From positions 57,176,039-57,240,038 of the forward strand of contig OY294067.1 in the NCBI GenBank assembly GCA_958510875.1: 64,000 nucleotides of DNA. The letters are read 5' to 3'. The DNA comes from Endomychus coccineus (Eukaryota > Arthropoda > Insecta > Coleoptera > Endomychidae). How positions within the stretch are numbered: the stretch's first letter is position 1; each line of letters begins with the position of its first letter. Below the pieces are notes generated by a model. That model was not told the origin of the DNA and searched no databases. It was given only the letters and a program-made list of their open reading frames with translations. Of this stretch, positions 10,590 through 24,900 are shown one piece after another. Position numbers and translations under genes: made by a program.

Positions 10590-12877
10590 CTGTAGAAAAA
10601 ATGAAATCATGTACTTATTTATATATACAAAAATATTCAAAAGATTCAGTAATATATCTGATAACTCAACGCGATATCGGTACTCTGGTGCATTATATAG
10701 TCCATCCATCATTTATTGTATCACGAAAATGTTTTACATGATTGAAGGTAAGGAAAAACTAGCCTCTCACGTCCAAATTTAAACTATTCTAGAGTCTGCT
10801 ATTCTAAAATAAAATCAGACTCTGGGTGATTCTTTCTTTTATCTTTAAAGTAACGTCAACTTTGAGCTCATCCAATATTTAGCTCCAAAATTGCGCCCAC
10901 AATATGGTGTCTTCGTAATACATGGCAGGCATCCATTGAATAGTATGGGGAATCATCTAGCTGTGTAGCATTGGATATCTCCAAAACATTTGACCGAGTC
11001 TGGTACCCGTGCCTTCTTGAGAAACTTCTGTCATATGATTTACCCCCCCAACTTTATCGTTTTTATTTACTGAAAGTAGACGCAGGTAAGCATGTGGCAG
11101 CGCTCTTCTTTGATCTGTCAAAAGCTAAATATTTTGTTCCTTGTTCATTGGTTGATGAAAATATCCTCTCAGTACCAAGTAGATCTAGACGTCTTTCTGG
11201 GCTTCGTGCTTGGACCACTGTTATTTCTTCTATTCATTCATGCATATTAGTATATTTAATTGGTAATAAAGGCAGAAGGTCTTGAAAAACTCTTAAATAA
11301 GCTGAATAAAATTTGCTAGGATCTAAAAATATGGTGTAAGTAGAATAAGCAAATCATTAGCAAGAGCAGAAGTTTTTGTATTCAGTTCAAAAATGAAAAT
11401 GATATTTCACCAGATAGCGTAAAAGCATAAAAATTGATCTCTCAATTCACTGTAGATTCTTGGGAATCTACGTAGATGAATATCTAATCTGGATAGAATA
11501 TAATAACTGTGTTTCAAGAATGTTAGATAGTGCTTTCTATAACGCATTGCAGTTTAACTTCTCAATATTGACAGCTTCCTGAATCTGTATTCAGCAGTCG
11601 TCTAGTCGGGTAATATGGGCTCGATGGATACATGTAAACTGACTTTCAGGAAGTACAAAATTGTAACATTTTCCTGCAGTATGAGTCTGATCATGATGTG
11701 CATATGATAGTCTTGTGAGTTAGAGCCAGCCAGACGCATTGTAATAATTTAAAAGAGAAACAAGTGAAGCGCTATTATCGTGGGTTGTACCATCTTACGA
11801 TATGGGATGCTGTGTAGTCTCACTTCACTGTCAACTTACTGTGAGGTTATACATCGATTTGATAATTTTCAGTACTTCGTATATTTGTTCTATGAATAAT
11901 GAAATTAATCTGTAGTACCTACTTCAATTCAATTCTAGTTCTAGCACCATCTTTAAATAATCATTTTATGCTTACCACACAACATCTTGGAATGAAATGG
12001 AGTGTTCGGAAGCGATCATTCATTTCCATATTTTTCGAATCTCGCTCGCACTTTTCGAATTATCTCACACCGCTCGATCTGACTCAAGCTTTATAGGTGT
12101 ATACCTACTATATATATAAAAGAATTGCCTGTACACAGTTCCTATCATAATTATCCAACCGGAGTAAATATAATGTTAAGTAATTCACCAAACAATACAA
12201 CTAGATTCGAAAAAGCAACTTGCTATTCTGACATCAAATTATTTAATAGTCTATAAAATAAATACAATAAGTTCCGATTAAAATAGCTTCTAACATCAAA
12301 ATGCTACTACAGCCTGCAAATATGTATGAATGTTATGCAATAACTTGAAAAATGTTGATGATACCTTAACTAAATCTAAGAATATTTTAAATATTACGTT
12401 TTTGAATCTGATACTTGATATTCGTATTATTTTGTCTATAATCGATTTATAAAATTATAGACTATTCACAGATTAGGTATATCTCAGTACATCACATGTA
12501 CTATGAGGTATATCTATCTGAAACGGTGGTTGACGGAGTCCCCTCTGATATAATTGCTATTGATGCTGGTGTTCCACATGGACTTCTCTTGGCACCAACA
12601 TTTTTTCTGATCACGTGACCTCCTGTCCGGTCCACAGCTTTTTCGATGATGGTACCATTCGTATCAGTTTCTCCACTAGATTTCCCATATCATCCAATAA
12701 GTCAAAGGTGCAAGACAGATACAGGACGATGCAATAAATATGAAATTGCAAAATCGAAATCTGATAATCTAGAAGAGTTTAATGTAACCAAAACTCTAGT
12801 TTGTATTTTCTCTGGAGGTGGATTCCACAATACAATTTATGTAGTCCTCAATATTCATGCTCGGTATCACTACCATC

Positions 12878-12971
<94 letters not shown>

Positions 12972-15900
12972 CGGAGATTATTAGAGGTCCATGACCAAAA
13001 ATTGTTCCATCGTAACTTGGTTTTCTATTCCGTGCCAAGAACTGCTCTAAATTCCAGCAGCTTCTCCAGATCTATAAAGCACAGATTCGACATGTCTTGG
13101 AGTTCAACTCCAAAGCATAATCTTAAATTATAATTGGAAGAGAGCTAATCGTCTCGTTGTTGAGCACACACTTACGAGTTGATGTATCTCTGCAGAACTT
13201 CGTAGAGAGGTGGGCGATCCATCCATCTCCTATAGATATTTTCATGGTCGATGCTCGTCGGAAATATCATCTGTTAATTCACGCCCGTGCGATCTAGGTA
13301 GGCAATTTTTCTATTGAACGGCAAAGTTGTGGAGCTCTTTGCCAGATGAAAGTCTTTCCCGACGCCGGTAACCTTCAAACTTTCAAGAAAAGTTGCAATG
13401 CCTATTATCTCTCCCCTCAATACTCCACCGCTTGTTCACACGATGTTTTACTAACATCATAGGATGTTCTCTCGAGTGGTATAAATAAAAAAGATGTTTT
13501 AGGAGCTACTCATTTGACAGGTAGTGCAAACTTTATATAGATATACAATTAGGCTTTTTATAACCTTTTATGTTCCTTTGCTGCACTCTATTATTTTATT
13601 GACCTAACAAAGACATAATAAACAAAATCTACTTACTTGTCGTATGGCTTCATTCCCCATAAATGTGCAGCACTGTTGACAGACCAAGTGATATTTAGTG
13701 TAGTTACATATCTTGCCACTGATAACGCAACGAACGATTCAAAGAATGATGAACCCCAGCAATAAACCGGTACCATGGTTGGTATGATGAAGCAGAAAAT
13801 CGCTTTCAAATATATGAAATATCTGTGAAAGAAACACCGATTAATAGATTACCTGGTTGACATCCATTATCAGATTTATCTATAAGAGAGAAACAATTTA
13901 TATATCTCTTTTATTTGGAAATTCCTAAATGGCATCTTATATATTATTCCTTCTAATGAAGGAATGAAAACGATAATGTAGCTCATTTTCGATCTAACTA
14001 AATTGAAATAATTTTTTGTTCAAATGATATCATAACAAATGAGGGAAGCAAATAAATGTGAAATATTACGTTCGGGGTTCTGACACTGGATAATAATCAA
14101 ATGCGGATAATTGACTTCAAACAACTACCATTCACAGTTAATACAAGAACAGATAGCCACATCAAATAATTGAATCGAAAATGGACCCTACAAATGAATA
14201 CAAAAACATTTTTTTGCCGAAACTAAATCACAACGCTAAATACAATGAGGAAATACTCTAATATTATGACCTAAAATGTTCGATTAAGATTTGGTGTCAA
14301 TTATCTTATCTGATAAGAAAATGACGAACCGTCTTCATCCAATTGAAGATTAGGCGCACTCTCATTATAGATCGTATATTTATTCACATTGTAATATACC
14401 AGTAAGGGATTTATCTTCCATAAATTCTGAGGCAGGTAACCTAATAGAATTCCATTTTCTCATTGCGGAACGTTATTCACAACAACGTTCACTAGATTAT
14501 GAGCATGCTATGCAGTAGCATATGCTTAGTCGACATTGAAGCCACTTTTGAGCTAAGAGGCCAAGTTTTGACTTGTCTAAGGCGATGTTGGAACATCGCA
14601 CTATGACAGGGTTTTCCCACCGGATCTAGAGCGAATCCTGTCAGCAAAGGGCGTATATCAGCTGCACCGATCAAGATTTTGTATGCATTAATTTACTTTT
14701 AGATAAATTTATTTGCAAATATCTGTTTCTATATTCCATAATAAATTCCGCATTTATTTTTTTTTTCATTTGATAGTATCGGTAACAATTCAAATAGTAA
14801 ATATATCTCTTTTTGCAATGATTATACTCAACGGAGTCATATACAGATATTCTCAACCAATACATATTTTTGAACTCCCCTCGATGACACCATTTCCATT
14901 TGTCGGAGTTAGGTTAGGTTAGTTCCTCAACCAGATTATGGCAGATTCGAAGAAGTTACATGCACGGACACAAAATATGGGAATGCTCATGACTTTGCCA
15001 TTAGGTTGGCAGCAGGATAGGGGCGGCTTTCGCGGACGAGCATGATTGGACTGTGGAGAAGAACCACATGAGTAGAAAACTGAAAAGTAGCTGAAAAGTG
15101 GACAAGTAGGAACAAACAAGAGATATAACACAATGCGCCCCTCTGAAGTAATGCTAACCCGGATCCGGAAGGGATGGATGAAGAAGATAGAAAGGTTTTA
15201 GCCAGTAAGAGCCCAATACTACTAAGACATATGTAGGGTGTCCATGATAGATTCATCTAATAGCACACGCTCAAAATTAGGTTAGGTTAGGAAAATGATG
15301 GCGATAAACGTGTTTGGATCCGTTGAAATGCTTCCTTGACATATTAGATCTGAGAAGCTGCAACTTTTGATGCAGGCAAGGTGTCTCGTCAAGGGCAGTT
15401 CAAAAAATATTTGGAATGATGACATTTGAGAGTGGAGCGGGAATAAAGAATTTGAATCTCCATCCTTAAGAAACTCGTTCTGCTCCCATTATGAAGCTCT
15501 CCTTTTGTCGATTGCATTTCTAATAACTCGTGATTGAATTGATAATCACCGCAATTCTGCTGTAATCGAATATGTTCATTTGGATATATGTCAGTCAGTA
15601 ATGACGCAAATCGATTATATTTACATTTGGAGTACACTACGTACGTACATATACAACTCATAAACTCACTTTAAGTGAAATCTGAAGACTGAATCTTCAT
15701 AAAGATCATTGATATCGACGTGTTTTCCTTTCCTCAATACTTCAGGATGCTTCTTCATCATTAACCAGCCCACATGAGCGAAAAAAAATCCACGATTCGA
15801 ATTATGTGGGTCCGCATCGGTTTCGCTGAACTTATGGTGAACTCTGTGATCTCTCACCCAATCCAATAAGCTATTCTGTAAAAAATATGAAGTAGCTATT

Positions 15901-18900
15901 TAGGTTAGTTTATGTTATAAAAGGTGTTTCAATGAGAACTGACTGTTTTGTAATTATCAAAATAAAATGAAAATGGTTACGAATTTTGTATGGTGTAATA
16001 ATCTGAAAAATTATTACTTTTGGGTTCCTTGGAATGATCAGTCTCGTAACTCTATATCTCCTATCCGGAGCACCGACTTCTTAGCCAGTCAGGAAGTATG
16101 CTTAGCAACGTGAGCATACCACGAGAACAGTGCAACTTTTTCTCTTAGTCAGAGGAAATTCACGTGGAGTTGAAAAGAGTCATCATGGACTGTTTTTGCA
16201 CCTAGTCCAGTAGATATACTGGGCTAGTTCTACGACAAAAACCAAGATGGCGGCCATAGGGGTGTCGGTCCGGTGATAAGGATCGGTTGTTTGTGAAGAG
16301 TATACTTCGTAGACTCGACCGACTCATGCGGCTCGCAAGCGACTTCGATAAATGAAAGGTCGGAGATCATCGGCTACAACGTTTCGTGCGACTTCGCAGA
16401 CTCGTTCTAGTTTGCGGGTGTTAATATCGATGAGGACAGTATAGCTCAAGATGAAGTGTGTGGCGGTCGACATTCAGAGAAACCATAGAGCTACAGAGCA
16501 CAACCAGTCACAACCATGGAGCTAAAGGTTATAGAGCTAACCTGAGTCGCAGACTGGAAGAGGTGTCATGGTGTCTGTCATGTGGGTCTTCAACGAGGTG
16601 TCTTGGTGTCTACCGTGTGAACTGTCATGGAGGATCTTTCATAGCGTGTGTTTCCATATTTTTGATATGAGGAAAATCAATATGATGCATACAAATTGGG
16701 GTGGGGAGAACATCAAGCTATAGCTTCATGTGTATCAAAATACACAATGATTTTGACGAGTGAGTGGTGTTTTATTGAATTGAAGATCCGGCGACCATCG
16801 TTCACGAACGATGATGACGTCACTGCTCCAAGCCAATGACAGTAACTGATTCAATCCGGCGACCATAGTTCACGAACGATGATGACGTCATCATCGTTCA
16901 CGAACTATGATGGGCTAATGAGGAATAAAATGTGAATAATCATAATGATTGTATCACATTTATACACATGTTTTTTCGCATGATTCAACACATGCTTTAA
17001 CATTCAGACAAGTGTTTCAACATTCAGACACGTGTTTCAACATTCAGACACGTGTTTCAACATTCAGACACGTGTTTCAACATTCAGACACGTGTTTCAA
17101 CATTCAGACACGTGTTCCAGCATTCATACCTATTTAACATGTATTTGATACCTGATTTTGACAGAACCGTAGAAGCACCTAACCGCGCGATCAGACATAC
17201 ACAATATAACATCATCATCTAGTATATAAACAAATGCTTATTAACATATGTTCCAGTATGATTTCGATTCGCCTTCAGGCATGATGAAGATTGTTAAGCA
17301 AAAAGACTCGTTGAGTATTATGAACTTAGGGTCAAGCAATGAGAATGTTGAACAACCACAACGTCACAGCTCTCTGCTGCCTAATACTCTACGAACAATA
17401 ATCTGTGGTCCAAGTAATTGTGGGAAAACAAATGTGATGTTATCTCTATTGTTAGATGCAAACGGTCTGAAATTTGAAAACGTGTACATATATTCAAAGT
17501 CTTTACACCAACCAAAATACCAGTTACTAAAGGAGACATTGAAGAAAATTGAGGGGCTTGGATATTTTCCTTGTACCGAAAGTGATGAGGTCATAGACCC
17601 CACAGAAGCGAGGCCCAATTCAATCATAATATTCGATGACGTGATGTTTGAGAAACAGGAGAAAATTCGTGCTTATTTTTCAAGAGGGAGACACAACTCA
17701 ATTGATAGTTTCTATCTTTGCCAGTCTTTTGCTAAATGTCCAAAACATGGATTGCGCGACAATGCCAATTGCTTGATTATTTTCAAACAGGATGAGCTCA
17801 ATTTGAAACATATATTCACCGATCATATAAGTACCGACATGTCACTCGAAAAATTCAAAGAGATATGTAGCGTATGTTGGAAAGATAAATATGGATTCCT
17901 TATGATAAACAAAGACTGTGATATGAACAAAGGACGTTATCGCAAAGGTTTTGATAGTTATATATACATCTAACATGTATATATACTTTCATTTGAAATA
18001 GACAACCCGCTCAGCATGGACGTGGGTGTGAGTAACACGCTTAAAGAAAAACAACAATTGAAGAAAAAAATTTGGGAGTTAGCAAACGTTGTGAGGAAAA
18101 AATATATGGCTGTGAAATTGGGTAAAGCTGAAAATGATGAGATTCTAGATAATATGTTCAGGAATGTATCTAAACCTCTGGAGGAAATTGCGAAAAATGC
18201 TGAAATAATCAAACAAAATTCGTTGGTTAAACCTAAAAGTATTGTTTCTACAGCAACACAAATGGAGACCATACCAATCCCAAATATTGTAACTGAAGGG
18301 GAAGAGTTCGTATATAACCCCCAAAATACTGAGGAGGATGTGTTTACCCTCGAACCTACTATCGATCAGATTCGTGAAGAATTCAGAAAACATAAGAAAG
18401 ATAATGCAGAGGCTACAGAGGAGTTTCTGCAACAATACCCCACATTAGCACGTTATTACTTGGAAGGATTCCTATTGGATGATGATGTCAAGAAATACGA
18501 TGATAGAATGGGATTGCAATATAATTCAACTTTAGACAAATGGTTCATGGGTAATCAACCTATAGAAATTGATAGTGAGAGTAATATAATTATCAAGGGT
18601 ACTCCGTTCAAGGGTACCACAGGACTGTATAATTTGATATTTTACAGAGATGTTCTACCTGATACTTACACTGTGGAAGATGGGAAAAATTACAGTCAAA
18701 TGATGGAAATGACTAGTGCCCATAGGCGTAATAACGATCCAGCTGATCGAATAAGAAACATTGTAAAATACAAAAATGTACTGAAACCTTTGATTAATTC
18801 CATGAAAAGACCCAGAGCCAAAACATACACTGGAAGTGCATATATCAAAAATGATATGCTTGAATATAACGAGAAACATATCGAATATGTTTATTGGGAT

Positions 18901-21900
18901 GACGTTAACGAAATTGTGGATAGACTGAGACTTCTTGTTGCATCCTCGCATGCAGGTAACCATAATCATCACAATGAGATAATCTCTATAATAGAAGAAT
19001 TGATAGAGGCAGGGGTAATTGAACAAAAACCAGGTGTAAGACAAATTCATCTCAGTTATAAAGATGGTTTCAATGGATAAGTTTGGCAGAGCCTCCTCTT
19101 CCATGTGGATATATGATACAAATGTATTTAATAATAATTTCAAACAAGTTCACGGACAAGGATTATTCCTAACGAGCGATGGAAGTTATGATATGGAAAA
19201 TCGTAGATTGTGCAACGTAAAATCACCGAATGATGATGGAGATGTTGCAAATAAAGTATATGTTGATAAATTAACACACAAACTGAATCTGAAAACGGAA
19301 ACCAGTCTTAAAGATACCTTCAATGTTAGGGTTGATAATTTGATCAAAGATATCAACAAGGATCTGGATGAACATAACTTAACGAATGACAAGGTTATTC
19401 TCAACATTGATAAACATCTGATGGACATTCAGAATAAATATAATGGAATGGGGATCTATATAAAATCAGAGTATAAAACAATCAGTGATAGTGTGAGGGA
19501 AAACAGAAATGAATTGAAAGAGATCAATAACACATTTAACAGTGTGAACATGCGTCTAAATGACATTACTAGTAAAGTGGAGGCGTTAGAACGACGGATG
19601 ACATCTGTGGAACCTTCTAAGAAGAGACCCTCATCATCCACAACAACAAAGCAGGGCTCTGTGAAACGTATATCTCCAAATCCTGTGAATATACCCAAAA
19701 AATTAATTCTACACTAGATTTCCACATTGATAAGATGAGTAGAGAACAAGTTGTGCATGAGCTTCATAAGCCGAGTAGGAAGAATTTCAAACGACGCAGA
19801 ACGATCATAAAAGGTTTGGATGATTTGTGGCAAATGGATCTGGCAGAAATGGGTAATTACGCTCGTGAAAATAGAGGATTCAAATACATTTTGATTATGA
19901 TCGATTGTTTCTCGAAATTTCTATGGACACGCCCGCTGAAAACGAAATCAGCCGAAGAAGTTCGGAAAGCGGTCAGTTCTATATTGCTAGAAGGACATCG
20001 TAAGCCTAGGAATCTGCAAAGCGACCAGGGAAAAGAATTCTTCAATAAACACTTTAACGATCTAATGAAGAAACATAATATCAATCATTATAATACGTAT
20101 AGTGTGAAAAAAGCAGCCATTGCTGAACGTGTCATTCGAACGTTAAAGGAATCGCTCTACAAACATTTCAGTCTCAGCGGGAAATACAAATGGCTTGATA
20201 TACTTGAAGAAACCACAGAAAAATATAATAAACGTAAACATAGTACTATAAATATGGCTCCAATAAAAGTGACGAAACAGATTGAGAGCGAGATATTGAA
20301 GCGATCCTACTCACACATCAAGTTAGCTCTGCCTCACAAATACAACGTAGGAGATGTGGTACGAATAAGTAAGGCTAAACATATTTTTGAGAAGGGATTT
20401 ACGCCCAATTGGAGTACGGAATTATCTAAAATCATCAAAGTAAAAATTACCAACCCGGTCACATATCTACTAGAAGATATGACCAACGCACCAATCAGCG
20501 GCTGTTTCTACGAGGAAGAATTACAGAAAACAAAACAACCCGATGTGTATTTAGTCGAAAAAATATTACGGAAGAGGAGGGGTCAACAGTATGTGAAATG
20601 GTTGGGTCTAGATAATAATCACAACAGTTGGATCAATAATTCGGATCTCGTTCAATGAATCCATCATTGATCATTTGGAGATTATTAGGAACAAACAAAT
20701 AGCTGGAATATTATTGACTCGAGGGTATGGTTATTATAATAGAACAATAATTCCGTGAATATGAGGGTGAATCAAGAGTGAAGATTATAATATTTGAAAC
20801 ATATATTGTTAAGATTATACTTAAGTCTTTTGTATTGGGAAAATTTTGAAATTAATAAAAAATATTATTTTGAGATCTTTGATCTTTCTCCCTCCCCTCG
20901 TTGAATAACGGTGCAATCTTGAATTTTCATCAGTCTGTATGGAAGCGTACGTAGGAGAAGGTGTTCTCAATACGCTTATAAACAAGCTCCCGTTTGAACT
21001 TCATATTCCTGGTTATCAATTCTGTGGTCCCGGTACAAAATTAGAAGAACGGTTGAGAAGAGGAGATTCAGGTATCAATCCACTCGATAAAGCTTGCCGC
21101 CAACACGATATTTCATATCTGCGAAACGCTAGTTTGGAAGGACGTCACGAGGCGGATAAAATATTAGAGAACGCTGCTTGGCAACGTGTCAAATCTAAAG
21201 ACACAAAATTTGGAGAAAGGATTGCCGCTTTCGGTGTAAATAAAATTATGAAGGCAAAGAGGAAATTGGGAATGGGTATGAGAAAGAAGGTTGGGTTCGG
21301 AAGTGCAATTGTCGATGGGGTGAGAAAAGTTATGAAGAATAAGTTTGACTCATCCAATCTGAAGAAAACATCCCAAACAGCGTTGAAAGTTGCACGAAAA
21401 CAATTCAAAAAAGCGGGTGGTCGGAAAAATGTTCGGTTACCAAGAGTAATTCCTATTCCAAAGACTGGAGGATTTCTACCATTTTTAATACCTCTGTTTG
21501 CCGGCTTATCAGCTGCTGGAGCATTGGCGGGGGGTGGTGCAGGCATCGCTAAGGCCGTCAACGACAGCAAAGCAGCTCGGAAAACCTTGGAGGAAACGGA
21601 AAGACATAATAAAACAATGGAAGCTATAGCTTTGGGGAAACAAGGATCTGGTCTATATTTGAAAAAGTATCGCAAAGGTCTTGGTCTATATTTAAATAAA
21701 CATCCAAAAAACTGTCAGTAAACCTACCCAGAAGACCTCTGACCGATCTCGATCTACGAAAACTAGCAAAAACTCTGAAAATTCCCCATTTTAGAGGAGT
21801 ATTTATGCGTGATGAACTACCATCCAACGGACCATGGAAAAACGAGCGTGGAATAGTTAATTTAGATAGCTCGGAAAATGGAGGCACTCACTGGGTTGGG

Positions 21901-24900
21901 TTTAATAAAGTCGGTGATACAGTTTTATATTATGATAGTTTTGGCAATTTACGCCCCCCCTCGCGAACTAGTGGATTATTTCGAAAAGTGTAAGATATTA
22001 TTCAATCACGATAATTTTCAACAATATAACACTTATAATTGTGGTCAGTTATGTTTAGATTTCCTCTCTAACTCTTCAGTTGTGCTCGACTAACCCTGCA
22101 TTTATTAGTATATAAATAGATTGTTGGTAAAGTTTGCATCAATCATGTCTCAGACGTTCACTATCACGGGTAAGAGCTCCCGCTTATCTGTAGATTTCCA
22201 CCCACCTATAGAACTAGATCCTCATTCATATTATTCTATCGCACTTGTTGGCTTGCATAGGTACAATAGCATTCCGAACATTGAAGAAGGTTTTAATAAA
22301 TTTTATTATAAAAATGTGAAGGGTGAGGAAGAAGTAGTAACTATACCTACGGGGTCCTACGAGTTGACAGACATCGAGGATTTCATACAAAGTGCAGTTT
22401 GTGGGATAGGAGTGAAGCAAGAAGAACGTGACCGGAAATTATCAATAAAATCTAACAACAACACTCTACACACAGAGCTGAAGAGTGATTTTGAAGTGAA
22501 TTTTATTCCTAAAGATAGTATAAGCGAACTGTTGGTATTCAGCGAAAAGAAATTGACATCTCGCGAACTACACGTATCTGATCGACCTATAAACATAATC
22601 AAAGTTCAAACAATACGTGTTGAGTGTAACTTAACCGCAGGAGCATATTATAACAATAAGATAGCTCATACGATATATGAGTTCTCACCTCTTGTACCAC
22701 CTGGGTTTTCCATTGATATAGAGCCGAAGAATCTTATTTATCTACCGGTCATCAGCAAGACGTCATTCGATAACATCACGCTGAATATTTTAGATCAGAA
22801 TTGGAAACCGGTAAATTTTCGTGGAGAAGAAATTATTATACGATTGGAATTGAAAAAGATCGTTAGGGATTATACCTCACAACAATAAATAATAATCCAA
22901 TACTCACCACCACTCATTATATGAAAGGAATTCAACTGAGAAGGTTGCAGTAGCCATCACTTGAGAACATGGGTTTAGATTTCAGAAATAAAAGACATCC
23001 CCATAGTGGTCATCAGTCATTATCTACAACGAGCTCGAAGGAGAAGGTTGCTACTGCAGCATTATCATTGGAGAATATAAATTTTTTGAAGTTCCTTGGT
23101 TACAATGTCAGAAAAACTTCAAATATTCAACGAGCCAAACTTCATTGAAGACATCATCCGAGAAGAAACTCACACCTACTATCCACACACAACATCTTTT
23201 GGCAACAGCGATGAAGTTGAGATATTAATCAATCAACAAGACGTGTTGGTAGATTTGGCATCGTCTGCTTTATTCATCGAGGCAGAATTCCAGCCAGAAG
23301 CAAGTGGTGATGGTGAATGTAAACTAACGAATAATTTCGGAGCGTTTCTCTTCGAATATATCAGTTATGAATTGAATGGGAAAGGGATAGACAAAGTACG
23401 TGATCCTGGTATTGTCAGCACCATCAGAGCTTATCTAACATATTCCAAACATGAATCTATACCTCTAGCTATTTCTGGATGGTCATTTAAGGATGCACTG
23501 AGTTCAGTCTACAATAATAAAATCAATTTATGGATACCGTTGAATTTTCTACTAGGCCTATTCATTGACTATAACAAAGTTTTGAGTGGAAAACATAAGT
23601 TGCGCTTGATAAGGTCTCGAACCGATAACAATTGCTATACTAATAGCACAGGCACGAAGAGGGCTAAAATAAATGTGAAGACGATAGCATTAAAAGTGCG
23701 ACATGTGTTTCCAAGTGATCAAGTTAAATCTCAAATGTTGGAGAATTTGAGTGCTGAGAAGCCTATTTTGATTCCATTCCGTAGTTGGGATCTGCATGAA
23801 AATCCGTTGATGAAGGAGAGCACTCGCGACATTTGGGCTGTTAAAACATCAATGAATTTGGAACGCCCCAGATATGTGATTCTAGCTTTCCAAACTGATC
23901 GAAAAAATAATCCTGTGAAGCACAGTGCATATTTCGATAATATAAACTTGCTAAATGTAAAATTATACTTGAATTCAGAGTGTTATCCCTATGAAGCAAT
24001 GAAATTGAATTTCACCGACCAGCAATACATGGAAGCATACCAGATGTACTATGATTTCCAGAAATCATTTTCAAATAAAATAATAAGCGAGCCCATGTTG
24101 GATTATATAGCATTCAAGAATAGAGCAATTTTTGTTATTGATTGTTCAAAACAGAACGATGCTATAAAGTCATCAACAGTTGACGTCAAACTAGAGATGG
24201 AAAGTTTCCTGAATTTCCCCAAAAACACCAGGGCTTATTGCATCATCATTAACGACCGTATAATGGAGTATTCCCCGATTACAGGATCAGTTCGGAGTTT
24301 AGTGTGAAGAGCCAGGTCATGAATCATAATGTTATTATTTTAATTACAAATGATGTACTATCAAAATGTATTCTTCCCAATAAATGTTATCATTATTATT
24401 TTTGGCATTTTATTTCTCAAACAGGGTGGCAGTGCTGTAATTATTCAGCGTTCATAGTTGTTCACAAACTGCTAGCAGGTATCCATTATGTCACGTGCTT
24501 AACACGTGTCTGAAACACGTGTCTGAATGTTGAAGCACGTGTCTGGATACTGAAGCACGTGTCTGAAACACGTGTCTGCATGTTGAAGCACGTGTTGAAT
24601 CACGCGATAAAACATGTGCATGAATGCATTACAATCATTATAATTATTCACATCTACCCATCATCGTTCGTAAACTATGGTCGCCGGATTGAATCAGTTA
24701 CTGTCATTGGCTTGGAGCAGTGACGTCATCATCGTTCGTGAACGATGGTCGCCGGATCTTCAATTCAATAAAACACCACTCACTCGTCAAAATCATTGTG
24801 TATTTTGATACACATGAAGCTATAGCTTGATGTTCTCCCCACCCCAATTTGTATGCATCATATTGATTTTCCTCATATCAAAAATATGGAAACACACGCT

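Noticed and set aside
12646..13133. Long Ser/Leu and Arg/Glu open frames on both strands
   Set aside because: They are made by the CT microsatellite read in different frames; flanks are a decayed LINE.
14987..15256. 89-codon minus-strand frame with hydrophobic stretches
   Set aside because: Lies in the TTAGG-bounded insert, overlaps another frame and has no homologous pattern I can name.
16990..17125. CRISPR-like regular repeats
   Set aside because: The 20-bp units are contiguous with no unique spacers, the DNA is eukaryotic, and related units occur inverted in the other Polinton end.
17248..24307. A hidden polymerase B, helicase or replication protein in the Polinton
   Set aside because: Every sizeable plus-strand frame is assigned to another product; minus-strand frames are short shadows of those genes with no polymerase motifs.
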